Positions 1 through 8,528 of a stretch of DNA of 64,000 nt are shown here, in pieces. Source of the stretch: Gilichinskyi gelida (GTDB taxonomy: Bacteria > Acidobacteriota > Thermoanaerobaculia > Gp7-AA8); contig JBBPII010000005.1 of assembly GCA_038040385.1 (NCBI GenBank), forward strand, positions 248,001 to 312,000, given 5' to 3'. Position numbers and translations under genes: made by a program. The notes under the pieces are model-generated. The model saw only the letters and a program-made list of their open reading frames with translations, was not told where the DNA came from and ran no database searches. How positions within the stretch are numbered: the first letter of the stretch is position 1; every line of letters starts with the position of its first letter.

Positions 1-14
1 GATTAGGGACGACC

Positions 15-2585
15 ATGAAGAGACATCGACGGTTCAAACGGTTCCTCCGAAACTCACGCGGCTCCGCGCTGCTGGTCAGCCTGATGGTCATCGTCGGGCT
101 CTCCATGCTCGGCCTCGGCTTCGTGGCCATCTCCGAGACGGAGACCGCCATCGCCAAGAACCAGCAGAACGTCCTGCAGACGCAGGCCATCGCCGAGGCG
201 GGCGCCAAGGTGGTGGTGGAGTGGTTCCAGGACCCGGTGTGGGGGCAACTGAACGCCGCGCTGCCGGCGAACAACGTCGCGGTCAACCCGAACCTCAACG
301 CCATCAAAGTCACGCGCGTCTTCCCGAACCCGGACGGGTACACCGGCGTCTACAAGCCGTTGACCACCATGCGGCTGTTCGACAAGCCGTATCGCCCGGA
401 TAAACAGCACCGCCTCTACGGCGACGAGAACACCGGCGACATCGTCATCAACAGCACCACCGACCTCACCACCATCAACAATTTCAACACCGCTCTGCTC
501 GGCCCGAACCCCGACGACCGACGGACCGGAGAAGTCACGGAGATCCGGGTGTACGCGCCGCCGATCGTCGGCGGAACGCTGATCACAAACGGTGCGGCGA
601 CCAACCCCGACGGCACCCCACAGCAGTTCTGGTCGGGCGGTGAGCGCTACGGCGTCGCCACCATCAAAGTCACCGCCCAGCAGTTCCGCGACCCCAACCT
701 CACCGGCGCTGCGAAGTACGCCGCGAGCAACATCCTCTCCACCCATAACGTCCGGCTGGTGGTCGGGGAGATTCCGCTGCCGATTCCCGGCGGCCCTATT
801 CAATCGAACACCGCCATCTCCTTCGGCGGCGACTTCATCGTCCATTGGGGCAACGAAACCTCTACAGGCGACCTCGACAACAAGCGCAATCCGTCCTCGT
901 TGCCGTGGGCGAACGCATACGACCGCCCGCACTTCGAGCACGGTTACGAGCCAGGACAAAGCATCTCGCAGGTCATCGTCGTCAACGGCGGCAGCGGCTA
1001 CGCCGGCCTGCCGCTAGTCACCATTGGACCTCCGGCTGCCGGCGGCATTCAGGCGACCGCCAACGCCACCGTGAGCGGCGGCTCGGTCACCGCGATCACC
1101 ATGATCACGCGTGGCTCCTTGTATTCGACCTCATTCCCGCCGACGGTGACCTTCGCCGGCGGCGGCGGTGCCGGCGCGGCGGCGACCGCGGTCGTCGGCG
1201 CCGAGGCGTGGCCCAGGCAGTCGGGAGCAACGTTCGACAACGCGAACTACTTCAACGAGCTGATCGACAAGACGTACGAGGATCCATGGTTCGGATCGCG
1301 CTGCGCGGGCGACAACACGCTCGACGGCGGCGGCGGCGCACCGCAGTGCTATCCGTACTCCATCACCTCGAACGACGCCTCCGCGTCGAACGCCACCTAC
1401 TCGTTCCAGTACCAGGACATCAATCAGTGGTCTCAGAAGAAGAAGGTGCTCTTCCCCAGCATCAAGTACGATTTCTGGAAGCGCATCGCGCAGACTGGAC
1501 GCGGCTATAAAGGCATCTACTACTTCAAGTACGACGGCAGCGGCGACTTCACCAAGTTCGGCGCCGGTGGCTCGAAGCCGATGGCCTACTGGGCGAACTC
1601 GCTGGTCGGCGGCTCGGGGAGCGAGCTGGGACCCGGGGTCTACTTCTTCGACACCAGGAACGGCAAGAACCCCCAACTCATGGTCGGGGCGGCGAAGAAA
1701 GCGGAGCTGACGCCGAGCGAGACATGGAACTCCGCCGACTACGGCGGCTCGTTCCTCATGGAGGGTTTCGTCTACGTCAACGCCGTGGAGTGGGGCAGCC
1801 AGGGCATGGGAAGCTCCGCCACGAAAGTGGACGCCAACTTCCCGGGCGAGGTCTACCGCGACATCGGTTACCCGGTCTGGAACAAGACGACCAGCGATTG
1901 GGAGCGCACCGGTTGCGCGGGACAAATCTGCCGTCGCGAGGCCGGCGACGGCAGACATAGCTTCGACGATCTCAACAACAACGGGAAGTTCGATGTCGTC
2001 ACCCAGCCGGCGCCGGCGTGGACGTCCTACGACCCCGGCGCGACCAATCACGGCGCCGGCAGCACGTGGGTGGTCAAGACCTGGAAATCAAACCCGCAGG
2101 CGATCGCCGACTACGGCAATCCGTGCACCATACCCGCTGCCGCCTACAACGGGACCAATCCCGGGGCCAACGACTGCTCCGAGCCTCACGAGCCATACCT
2201 GAACATGATCTTTCCGGCGTCGGCAGGCGCTTCGATTCAGACGGGCTGGGAAGCGCCGGGCTCGCAGACGTTCCGGCCAAAGGAGAAATCAATCACCTGC
2301 GGCTCCGCGCCGGCGCAGACCGACTGCACCAGCAACGCCTACGACCTCGACGGCGCCCTGGTGCCTCTCGACACCATCCTTTACGGAATCCTCTTCAATG
2401 AGGGCGACTACAACTCGCAAGGCAACGCCACGTACTACGGCTCGGTCCTGATTCAAGGAGTGGTCGGCGGTACCGGTACGCCGGACATCTGGTTCGACGA
2501 AAAGCTCATCAAGGGCACGTGGGCGCCGCCGAACATGCCGCGTGTGGTCGTCTTCAACGAGCAGACGGACGAACAACAGCAGTAG
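15..2585 (+). CDS. PilX-like type IV pilus assembly protein
   Basis: First gene of the pilus/secretion operon. An AGGGA Shine-Dalgarno lies just before the ATG at 15. The 856-residue product starts with a basic segment and one hydrophobic helix (about residues 18-40, SALLVSLMVIVGLSMLGLG) followed by a polar SETETAIAKNQQ region, the N-terminal layout of PilX N-domain minor pilins, which anchor in the inner membrane and enter the pilus tip. The remainder is a large, Gly/Asn/Tyr-rich, Cys-containing exported domain without a recognised enzymatic motif. Residues about 318-396 hold two beta-type repeats of the GSGY...P.VTI...GG..A.A.A.V kind. Far longer than the roughly 200-residue classical PilX, so it may be an adhesive or tip protein. 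Family assignment rests on the N-terminus and context. Confidence 0.7.
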   Translation: MKRHRRFKRFLRNSRGSALLVSLMVIVGLSMLGLGFVAISETETAIAKNQQNVLQTQAIAEAGAKVVVEWFQDPVWGQLNAALPANNVAVNPNLNAIKVTRVFPNPDGYTGVYKPLTTMRLFDKPYRPDKQHRLYGDENTGDIVINSTTDLTTINNFNTALLGPNPDDRRTGEVTEIRVYAPPIVGGTLITNGAATNPDGTPQQFWSGGERYGVATIKVTAQQFRDPNLTGAAKYAASNILSTHNVRLVVGEIPLPIPGGPIQSNTAISFGGDFIVHWGNETSTGDLDNKRNPSSLPWANAYDRPHFEHGYEPGQSISQVIVVNGGSGYAGLPLVTIGPPAAGGIQATANATVSGGSVTAITMITRGSLYSTSFPPTVTFAGGGGAGAAATAVVGAEAWPRQSGATFDNANYFNELIDKTYEDPWFGSRCAGDNTLDGGGGAPQCYPYSITSNDASASNATYSFQYQDINQWSQKKKVLFPSIKYDFWKRIAQTGRGYKGIYYFKYDGSGDFTKFGAGGSKPMAYWANSLVGGSGSELGPGVYFFDTRNGKNPQLMVGAAKKAELTPSETWNSADYGGSFLMEGFVYVNAVEWGSQGMGSSATKVDANFPGEVYRDIGYPVWNKTTSDWERTGCAGQICRREAGDGRHSFDDLNNNGKFDVVTQPAPAWTSYDPGATNHGAGSTWVVKTWKSNPQAIADYGNPCTIPAAAYNGTNPGANDCSEPHEPYLNMIFPASAGASIQTGWEAPGSQTFRPKEKSITCGSAPAQTDCTSNAYDLDGALVPLDTILYGILFNEGDYNSQGNATYYGSVLIQGVVGGTGTPDIWFDEKLIKGTWAPPNMPRVVVFNEQTDEQQQ

Positions 2586-2593
2586 CAATGGTG

Positions 2594-2638
2594 GAGTGCG
2601 GCCGTCCCCGGCCGCACTCGCCGGGCGTCTCGCCCGGC
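2594..2638. repeat. Double GC-rich hairpin between pilX-like gene and pilC
   Basis: Two adjacent perfect hairpins: 11-bp arms GAGTGCGGCCG/CGGCCGCACTC (2594-2604/2609-2619) and 8-bp arms GCCGGGCG/CGCCCGGC (2620-2627/2631-2638). They lie 9 nt after the first stop codon. No T-run follows, so this does not look like a classical terminator; it resembles the other dispersed GC-rich hairpins of the window. Confidence 0.75.
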
Positions 2639-2746
2639 GACGGCTCCCGGAATCCCCACGCCCCCCCGGCAGTTCTACCGTTGTCTCGGGCAAAATCCGA
2701 AACTTCGCCCGCTCATCCCGCGTCCAAGTCGCGGTGCTGGAACAAA

Positions 2747-3955
2747 ATGCCTGAATTCATCGTCAGAGTCGGCACGCCCGACGGCCACATCGCGGAACGT
2801 CAGGTTCAGGCCATGACCGCGCGTGCGGCGGAAGAGGAATTGCGCCGGCAGGGGATGCAGGTTTTCGCCGCCAAGCGCGGCAGTATCAAGGTACGCGATT
2901 TCCTCCCCCGCTCCAGCAAGGTCATCAGCATGGAGCGCTTCCTTCTGTTCAATCAGGAGCTGCTGGCGCTGGTGCGCGCCGGACTTCCCATCCTGCAGTC
3001 GTTCGACATCATGCTCGAGCGGCAGAAGGACGTCCGCTTCCGCGAAGTGCTCGCCGACATCCGCGACAAGATCAAGTCCGGCATGTCGCTTTCGGACGCC
3101 TTCGCCTCCTACGGCGACGCCTTCCCGCCGATCTATTCGACCTCCCTGCGCGCCGGTGAGCGCTCCGGCGACCTCGAAGGCGTTCTGAAGCGCTTCCTCC
3201 GCTACCAGAAGATCATCGTCAACCTGCGCAAGCGGGTCATCGGCGCGCTGATCTACCCCGTCGTGCTGATCGTCCTGTCGGTGGGGATGGTCGTCGTCAT
3301 GCTGACCAAGGTCATCCCGAAGTTCGCCGAGTTCTACCAGGGCTTCGGCGCGGAGCTGCCGTGGTTCACCAAGCTGATGATCGGCGTGGCCACCACCCTC
3401 AATCACAACTTCCTATTCGTGACCATCGGCCTCGCCGCGGCAGTCATCCTCTTCCGGCGATGGGCCTCGACCACCGGCCGGGTGCTTTGGGATCGTTTCA
3501 AGCTGCACATCCCGCTGGTCGGCGGGATCCTGCACCGCTTCGCCATCATGCAGTTCACGCAGTCGCTCGGCACGCTTCTCTCAGGCGGCACGCCGATGGT
3601 GCCGTCGATCGAAATCGCCTCGCAGTCGGTGACCAATCAGGACATCTCGCGCAAGATCTCCGGCATCGTGCAGAACGTGCGGGAGGGAGAGCCGCTGTGG
3701 CGCTCGCTGGAGTCGACCGAGGCGGTCAGCGATCTCGCGGTGGAGATGATCAAAGTGGGCGAGTCGACCGGCGCGCTGACGGAAATGCTCGGCAATGTGA
3801 GCGAGTTCTACGATGAGGAAATCGAGGCGAGACTCACCCGCCTGGTGTCGGCGATCGAGCCGCTCATCCTGGTATTCATGGGCATCGTCATCGCCACCTT
3901 GCTTTACGCTTTCTACCTTCCATTGTTCCAGCTCACGTCGGTAGGACAGCAATGA
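2747..3955 (+). CDS. pilC: Type IV pilus inner-membrane platform protein PilC/GspF
   Basis: Integral membrane platform protein of type IV pilus and type II secretion machines; it couples the PilB ATPase to pilin polymerisation. The chosen ATG at 2747 (MPEFIVRVG) gives 402 residues, the usual family length; an upstream in-frame start would translate the hairpin region and is unlikely. Two GspF domains are visible: residues about 60-190 (FNQELLALVRAGLPI...GERSGDLEGVL) and 260-395 (FTQSLGTLLSGGTPM...KVGESTGALTEML). Hydrophobic segments lie near 162-190, 218-240 and 372-395. It sits between pilX-like and pilB, as in most pil operons. Confidence 0.95.
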   Translation: MPEFIVRVGTPDGHIAERQVQAMTARAAEEELRRQGMQVFAAKRGSIKVRDFLPRSSKVISMERFLLFNQELLALVRAGLPILQSFDIMLERQKDVRFREVLADIRDKIKSGMSLSDAFASYGDAFPPIYSTSLRAGERSGDLEGVLKRFLRYQKIIVNLRKRVIGALIYPVVLIVLSVGMVVVMLTKVIPKFAEFYQGFGAELPWFTKLMIGVATTLNHNFLFVTIGLAAAVILFRRWASTTGRVLWDRFKLHIPLVGGILHRFAIMQFTQSLGTLLSGGTPMVPSIEIASQSVTNQDISRKISGIVQNVREGEPLWRSLESTEAVSDLAVEMIKVGESTGALTEMLGNVSEFYDEEIEARLTRLVSAIEPLILVFMGIVIATLLYAFYLPLFQLTSVGQQ

Positions 3956-3961
3956 TTTCGT

Positions 3962-4033
3962 TCGCAGTTGACCGTTGGCAGTTGACCGAGATGCCGCCAA
4001 CGGCCAACGGTCAACTGCCAACGGCGAACGTCT
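3962..4033. repeat. Heptamer-type hairpin repeat (GTTGACC family) between pilC and pilB
   Basis: The left arm is built from 7-nt units GTTGACC-GTTGGCA-GTTGACC and the right arm from their reverse complements (GGCCAAC, GGTCAAC, TGCCAAC, GGCGAAC), with a short spacer. The same unit family recurs at 33083-33150, 37183-37252 and as a single arm at 50247-50279. It fills nearly the whole pilC-pilB gap and ends 9 nt before the pilB ATG. Confidence 0.85.
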
Positions 4034-4041
4034 AAACGAAC

Positions 4042-5664
4042 ATGGCCATCGACCCTCGCTCGCTCTACAAGAACGCCGATCCGACCGGTGAGGCGACGCG
4101 TGCCCAGCGCCTGGCCGACCAGTACGGATTCGAGTACGTCACCCTCGAGCACTTCCAGATCGATCACGGCCTCTTCCGCGACGTGCCGCTGGACCTGATG
4201 ATCCGCTATCAGTTCCTGCCGGAGAAGCGCGAGAACGGCCATATCGCGGTGGTGGTCGGCGACCCCACCGACGTCCTCAAGCTCGACGAGCTGGAGCTCC
4301 TCCTCGGCGCGCCGCTGAAGGTCAAGGTGGCCTCCCCCGCGGCGATCCGCGACAAGCTCCAGAAGTCGGAGTCGACGCAGCGCGTGCTCGACGAAGCCAC
4401 CGAAGGCTTCCGCATGCAGCTGGTCGGCGAGGACGAAGAGGGCGAAGAGACCATCACCATCGACTCCATCACCCAGCAGGAGTCGTCGCCGATCATCAAG
4501 CTGGTCGACTCCATCGTCTTCAACGCCATCCAGCGCCGGGCCTCGGACATCCACATCGAGACCCGCGACAACGAGGTGGTGGTCAAGTACCGCATCGACG
4601 GCGTCCTCTACGAGGCCCTCGATCCGATCGACAAGCGCCATCACTCCACCATCATCAGCCGCATCAAGGTCATGTCGGAGCTCGACATCGCCGAGAAGCG
4701 CGTGCCGCAGGACGGCCGCTTCAAGCTTCGCCTCACCGGCCGCTCCATCGACTTCCGCGTCTCCATCGTTCCGACCGCCCACGGCGAGGACTGCGTCATC
4801 CGCATCCTCGACAAGGAGTCGATGAACAAGGAGTTCAAGAACCTCCGCCTCGACGTCCTCGGTTTCGACGGCGAGATGCTGGTCAAGTTCCGGAAGTTCA
4901 TCAAAGAGCCGTACGGCATGGTGCTGGTCACCGGCCCCACCGGCTCGGGCAAGACCACCACGCTGTATGCAGCGCTCTCCGAGATCCAGTCCTCCGAGGA
5001 CAAGATCATCACCATCGAGGACCCGGTCGAGTACCAGCTCCGCGGCATCACCCAGATTCCCGTTCACGAGAAGAAGGGACTGACCTTCGCCCGCGGACTG
5101 CGCGCCATCCTCCGCCACGACCCCGACAAGATCATGATCGGCGAGATCCGCGACGAGGAGACCGCCGCCATCGCCGTGCAGTCGGCGCTCACCGGCCACC
5201 TGGTCTTCACCACCGTCCACGCCAACAATGTCGTCGACGTTCTCGGCCGCTTCCTCAACATGAAGGTCGACCTCTACAACTTCGTCTCCGCCCTCAACTG
5301 CGTGCTGGCGCAGCGCCTGGTGCGCAAGATCTGCCAGGAGTGCAAGCACGAGGTGAAGTACGGCGACGCGTTCCTGATCGAGTCGGGCCTCAACCCCGCC
5401 GACTACCGCGACAAGCTCTTCTGGGAAGGCGCCGGCTGCCTGGAGTGCAACGGCACCGGATTCCACGGCCGCGCCGCGATCTCGGAACTTCTCGACCTTT
5501 CCGATCGTATTCGCGGCATGATTCTCGACCGCCGCCCCGCATCGGAGATCAAGAAAGCGGCGCATGACGAAGGGATGACCTTCCTTCGCGAATCGGCGCT
5601 GCAGAAGGTGGCGGTGGGGGAAACGACGCTTCGCGAGATCAATAAGGTGACATTCGTCGAATGA
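4042..5664 (+). CDS. pilB: Type IV pilus extension ATPase PilB/GspE
   Basis: Cytoplasmic hexameric ATPase that powers pilus or pseudopilus assembly. The 540-residue product carries an N-terminal MshEN-like region, Walker A GPTGSGKTT (about residues 298-306), an Asp-box region (HIETRDNEVVVKYRIDG, about 170), Walker B IMIGEIRDEET (about 364-374) and a His box (TGHLVFTTVHANN). A C-terminal zinc-binding pair CQEC and CLEC (about 430 and 466) is typical of PilB/GspE and absent from the retraction ATPase PilT. No PilT is in the window. Follows pilC after a hairpin repeat. Confidence 0.95.
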   Translation: MAIDPRSLYKNADPTGEATRAQRLADQYGFEYVTLEHFQIDHGLFRDVPLDLMIRYQFLPEKRENGHIAVVVGDPTDVLKLDELELLLGAPLKVKVASPAAIRDKLQKSESTQRVLDEATEGFRMQLVGEDEEGEETITIDSITQQESSPIIKLVDSIVFNAIQRRASDIHIETRDNEVVVKYRIDGVLYEALDPIDKRHHSTIISRIKVMSELDIAEKRVPQDGRFKLRLTGRSIDFRVSIVPTAHGEDCVIRILDKESMNKEFKNLRLDVLGFDGEMLVKFRKFIKEPYGMVLVTGPTGSGKTTTLYAALSEIQSSEDKIITIEDPVEYQLRGITQIPVHEKKGLTFARGLRAILRHDPDKIMIGEIRDEETAAIAVQSALTGHLVFTTVHANNVVDVLGRFLNMKVDLYNFVSALNCVLAQRLVRKICQECKHEVKYGDAFLIESGLNPADYRDKLFWEGAGCLECNGTGFHGRAAISELLDLSDRIRGMILDRRPASEIKKAAHDEGMTFLRESALQKVAVGETTLREINKVTFVE

Positions 5665-5760
5665 AAGCAGAAAGCAGAAAGCAGAAGGCAGAAATGGATC
5701 GGCGCAACCGGTCCGACGCTGCCTCCATTTCTGCTTTCTGCTTTCTGCTTTCTGCTTTCT
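5664..5760. repeat. Heptamer-type hairpin repeat (AAAGCAG family) between pilB and pilM
   Basis: The left arm has five 7-nt units of AAAGCAG type (5664-5698) and the right arm is its reverse complement (CTGCTTT units, 5724-5758) with a single mismatch over about 35 nt, separated by a short GC-rich loop. It begins at the pilB stop codon and ends just before the pilM ATG, so the region ahead of pilM is a pure pyrimidine tract and offers no Shine-Dalgarno. Confidence 0.9.
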
Positions 5761-5765
5761 AAACC

Positions 5766-6662
5766 ATGGCCCGCTCCTTCCCCCCAGACGTCTTCGTCCT
5801 CGACTCCGACGGCCTCGTTCACGCCAGGCTGGCGCCGGGGAAGAAGGACCTCCAGGTGCAGCAGGCGAAGGCCCACCGGCTGCCGGCGGACACGTTCACG
5901 CCGGCCGTGGTCACGCCGGAGCTGACGAACGAAGCCGCGCTGGCCGAAACGCTGCGCCGGGTGAAGCTCGAGACGGGGCGCATCAGCAAGGCCTCGGTTC
6001 TCCTTCCGGACGGCTGGTTCCGGATGAACATCTTCGAGCTGCAGTCGCTACCCGAGCGGCAGGACGAGGCGGACGCCATGATCCGCTGGAGCCTCAAGCG
6101 CACCATGCCCATCGATCCGTCGGCCTTGCGCGTGGGGCACGAGATCCTCGGCCGCACCGCCGGCCATCCGCGCGTGCTGGTGATCAGCGCGGTGGAGAAG
6201 ACGTTGGCGGCGATCGAGCGGGTATTCGACGCCGCCGGCATCGAAGTGGTGCTCATCGAGCCGATCGGGTTGAACATCTGGAACGCGGTGGCGGTGCGCG
6301 AGCAGGTCACCACGCGCGACCGCATCTTCTTCTACATCCGCGAGGGCGACTTCACCACCGCGGTGTTCCGCGGCAGCCAGCCGCTCTTCATCCGCTCGCG
6401 CAATCTCAACTCGCAGCGCACGCTGCACCAGGAAATCAAGCTGTCGGCTTCGTATCTCCGCGACACCCTCCGCACCGAGGCGATCGAGCATTGCTACGTC
6501 TCCGGCAACGCCGTTGACGCCGCTCTGGCCGCCGAGATCGGCGAGGAGTTCGGCGCGCCGGTGCGGCGGATCGCGCTGCGCGACTGCGTGGAGCAGGTGC
6601 CGGCCGAGGCCATGGCCTACGAGGCGGAGCTGACCGCCTGCACGGGAGTCTTCACCGGGTGA
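5766..6662 (+). CDS. pilM: PilM-like actin-fold pilus assembly protein
   Basis: Predicted cytoplasmic actin-like protein that binds the PilN N-terminus and links PilB to the PilNOP alignment complex. The 298 residues include a PilM-type segment where the pilus set requires it (SVLLPDGWFRMNIFELQSLPER...IRWSLKRTMPI, about 80-115) and VEKTLAAIERVFDAAGIEVVLIEP (about 143-165). Canonical PilM is about 350 residues, and the nucleotide-binding motifs are less clear here, so this is a divergent version. The stop overlaps the GTG start of pilN by four bases, indicating translational coupling. Confidence 0.8.
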   Translation: MARSFPPDVFVLDSDGLVHARLAPGKKDLQVQQAKAHRLPADTFTPAVVTPELTNEAALAETLRRVKLETGRISKASVLLPDGWFRMNIFELQSLPERQDEADAMIRWSLKRTMPIDPSALRVGHEILGRTAGHPRVLVISAVEKTLAAIERVFDAAGIEVVLIEPIGLNIWNAVAVREQVTTRDRIFFYIREGDFTTAVFRGSQPLFIRSRNLNSQRTLHQEIKLSASYLRDTLRTEAIEHCYVSGNAVDAALAAEIGEEFGAPVRRIALRDCVEQVPAEAMAYEAELTACTGVFTG

Positions 6663-7234
6663 AAGCGATCCATCTCAATCTCGCTTCGCGGCCATACCGC
6701 AACGAGCGTCCGTTCATCGCCGTGGTGGTGGTCAGCTCCCTGCTGATCGCCTTCCTGACGCTGATGAACTTCGACTCCTGGTACCGCTATCGCGACGCCA
6801 CGCAGTCGACGCGCGCCAAGATCGCCACGCTGGAGAAGCAGGCGGAGCAGGAGCGCGCGCGCGCCGACGCCGTCAACCAGAAGATCCGCGCCGTCGACGT
6901 ACGGCTGCTCGCCAAGCAGACCCAGTTCGCCAACGCGCAGCTCGCGCAACGGGCGTTTTCGTGGAGTGAGCTGCTCGATCACCTGGAGCGCGTCCTCCCC
7001 GATTACGTCCGCCTCGACACCATCACCCCGGCCTTCGCGCCGAACGGGCTGGTGCATCTGACCCTGCGGTGCGTGGCGCGCGACAACGACGGTCTGGTGA
7101 ATACGCTCAATCGCTTCAATCGCAACGAGCACTTCTCCAACGCCTTTCCCACCAACGAAGACCACGCCGACGAGGGGTACCTGTTCACGATCGGCGTCGA
7201 CTACCGGCCGTCGGTGGCGAGGGTCGTCCAATGA
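6659..7234 (+). CDS. pilN: PilN-like pilus alignment protein
   Basis: Bitopic inner-membrane protein: a short cytoplasmic N-terminus with the PilM-binding INLNL-like motif (here HLNLASRPYRNER), one transmembrane helix (about 20-40), a coiled coil (about 48-85) and a periplasmic ferredoxin-like domain. 191 residues, normal for PilN. The start is GTG at 6659, inside the pilM stop (GTGA). The stop overlaps pilO ATG. Function inferred from family and order pilM-N-O-P-Q. Confidence 0.85.
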   Translation: MKAIHLNLASRPYRNERPFIAVVVVSSLLIAFLTLMNFDSWYRYRDATQSTRAKIATLEKQAEQERARADAVNQKIRAVDVRLLAKQTQFANAQLAQRAFSWSELLDHLERVLPDYVRLDTITPAFAPNGLVHLTLRCVARDNDGLVNTLNRFNRNEHFSNAFPTNEDHADEGYLFTIGVDYRPSVARVVQ

Positions 7235-7830
7235 TGTGGCGCGACCACAAGATCCCGCTGATCGTCATCGCCGTTCTGCTGATCGGCAATATCTTCTTTT
7301 TCTTCACCTACCGGGTGCAGTACCAGAGCCGGCTCGGCGACCTCGACACCCGGCAGGCGGACGCGCAGCGGCGGCTGCAAGAGGCGCAGCGCAGCCGCAG
7401 CGCGGCCGAACAGCAACTGGCCAGCTATGACAAGGTGCGCGCCGATCTGCAGAACCTCTACGACGAACGGTGGTCGACGCAGACGCGCCGCTTCACCCTT
7501 CTGTTCGAAGAGGTCAAGCGCCTGGCCACCGCCAGCCGCTTCGATCCGCGCTCCTTCAACTTCTCCCGCACCGAGTCGACGCAGAGCGTCAACAAGGAGA
7601 CCGGCATCGGCAGCACCGCGGTGAGCGTCTCCTTCACCGTGCAGGGGACCTACGAGCAGGTGCGGCGGCTGATCAACCTGCTCGAGCTGTCCGATCAATT
7701 CATCATCATCGACGGCCTGGGGCTGGCCGGCGGAAGCGACACGAAAATGCTGACCATGAACATCCGGCTGAAGACGCTCTTCCGCGACCCGGCGTCGTCG
7801 AGCACCGGCCGGCCGAATCAACAGATGTGA
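7231..7830 (+). CDS. pilO: PilO-like pilus alignment protein
   Basis: Partner of PilN in the periplasmic alignment complex. The ATG at 7231 overlaps the pilN stop and gives 199 residues: a short N-terminus, a single membrane helix (about 7-24, IPLIVIAVLLIGNIFFFF), a charged coiled coil (about 28-70) and a C-terminal alpha/beta domain (GTAVSVSFTVQGTYEQVRRLINLLELSDQ...) typical of PilO/GspM. Its TGA overlaps the next ATG (TGATG), so pilM-N-O-P are one coupled unit. Confidence 0.85.
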   Translation: MMWRDHKIPLIVIAVLLIGNIFFFFTYRVQYQSRLGDLDTRQADAQRRLQEAQRSRSAAEQQLASYDKVRADLQNLYDERWSTQTRRFTLLFEEVKRLATASRFDPRSFNFSRTESTQSVNKETGIGSTAVSVSFTVQGTYEQVRRLINLLELSDQFIIIDGLGLAGGSDTKMLTMNIRLKTLFRDPASSSTGRPNQQM

Positions 7831-8480
7831 TGGACTGGATGAGCTGGAAACCCTGGACTGCTCTCGCGCTGATTCTCATCGCCGTCTTCGCGATCTACAC
7901 CTTCGCGTCGACGCAATCGCACCCCGGCGATCCGCTGACGGCGCAACCCGCGCCGCGCGTCGCCGGCGTGCGCACGGTCAGCGCGCCGGGCGTCGGCGCC
8001 CTGCACACCGACTGGCTGGAGACGCAGAGCGGGACGTACAGGAGCAGCCGCAACCTGTTCGCCTACAAGGAGCCGCCTCCTCCCCCTCCCCCCCCGCCTC
8101 CCGCGCTGCCGCCCGACAAGGACAAAGACGGCGTGCCGGATTTTCAGGACAACTGCGTGGCCGTGGCCAACCCCACCCAGGTGGACGTCGATCACAACGG
8201 GGTGGGGGACGACTGTCAGAATCCGCGGCCGATCCCGCCGCCTCCTCCCCCTCCGCCGCCCCCCCAACCGCCGGCGTTCACATTGAAGTACATCGGGACG
8301 TTCGGGCCGGCGGGCAATCCGATCGCCACCTTCTCCGGCAACGGCGAGATCGTCAACGTGCGGGTCGGCGAGACCATCGACGGGAAATTCATCCTCCGCA
8401 GCATCGGCATCGAGTCGGTGGAGATCGGCTACGTCGGCTTCCCGGCCGACGTGAAGACGCGCGTTCCGATCGGCGAATAA
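7830..8480 (+). CDS. PilP-like protein with thrombospondin type 3 repeats
   Basis: Occupies the PilP/GspC position between pilO and the secretin gene. The 216 residues comprise one N-terminal membrane helix (about 8-26), a polyproline run (about 82-94), a calcium-binding thrombospondin type 3 pattern (about 95-131: DKDKDGVPDFQDNC..., then DVDHNGVGDDC), a second polyproline run, and a C-terminal beta domain (about 150-216: TLKYIGTFGP...VRVGETIDGKFILRSIGIESVEIGY) like the homology region of PilP/GspC that binds the secretin N0 domain. The TSP3 insert is unusual for this family; it may act as a rigid Ca-dependent periplasmic spacer (inference). Confidence 0.8.
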   Translation: MDWMSWKPWTALALILIAVFAIYTFASTQSHPGDPLTAQPAPRVAGVRTVSAPGVGALHTDWLETQSGTYRSSRNLFAYKEPPPPPPPPPPALPPDKDKDGVPDFQDNCVAVANPTQVDVDHNGVGDDCQNPRPIPPPPPPPPPPQPPAFTLKYIGTFGPAGNPIATFSGNGEIVNVRVGETIDGKFILRSIGIESVEIGYVGFPADVKTRVPIGE

Positions 8481-8528
8481 GTGTGACGAATCGACCGGTC
8501 GAGCGTCAGAAGAATTGGACTTGAACGA

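Noticed and set aside
2519..2746. Upstream extension of PilC
   Set aside because: Would translate the double hairpin and part of the previous gene; the family begins at MPEFIV.
3913..5565. 550-codon open frame opposite pilB
   Set aside because: Shadow of the conserved PilB gene; composition of repeated Val/Asp/Leu and no motif.
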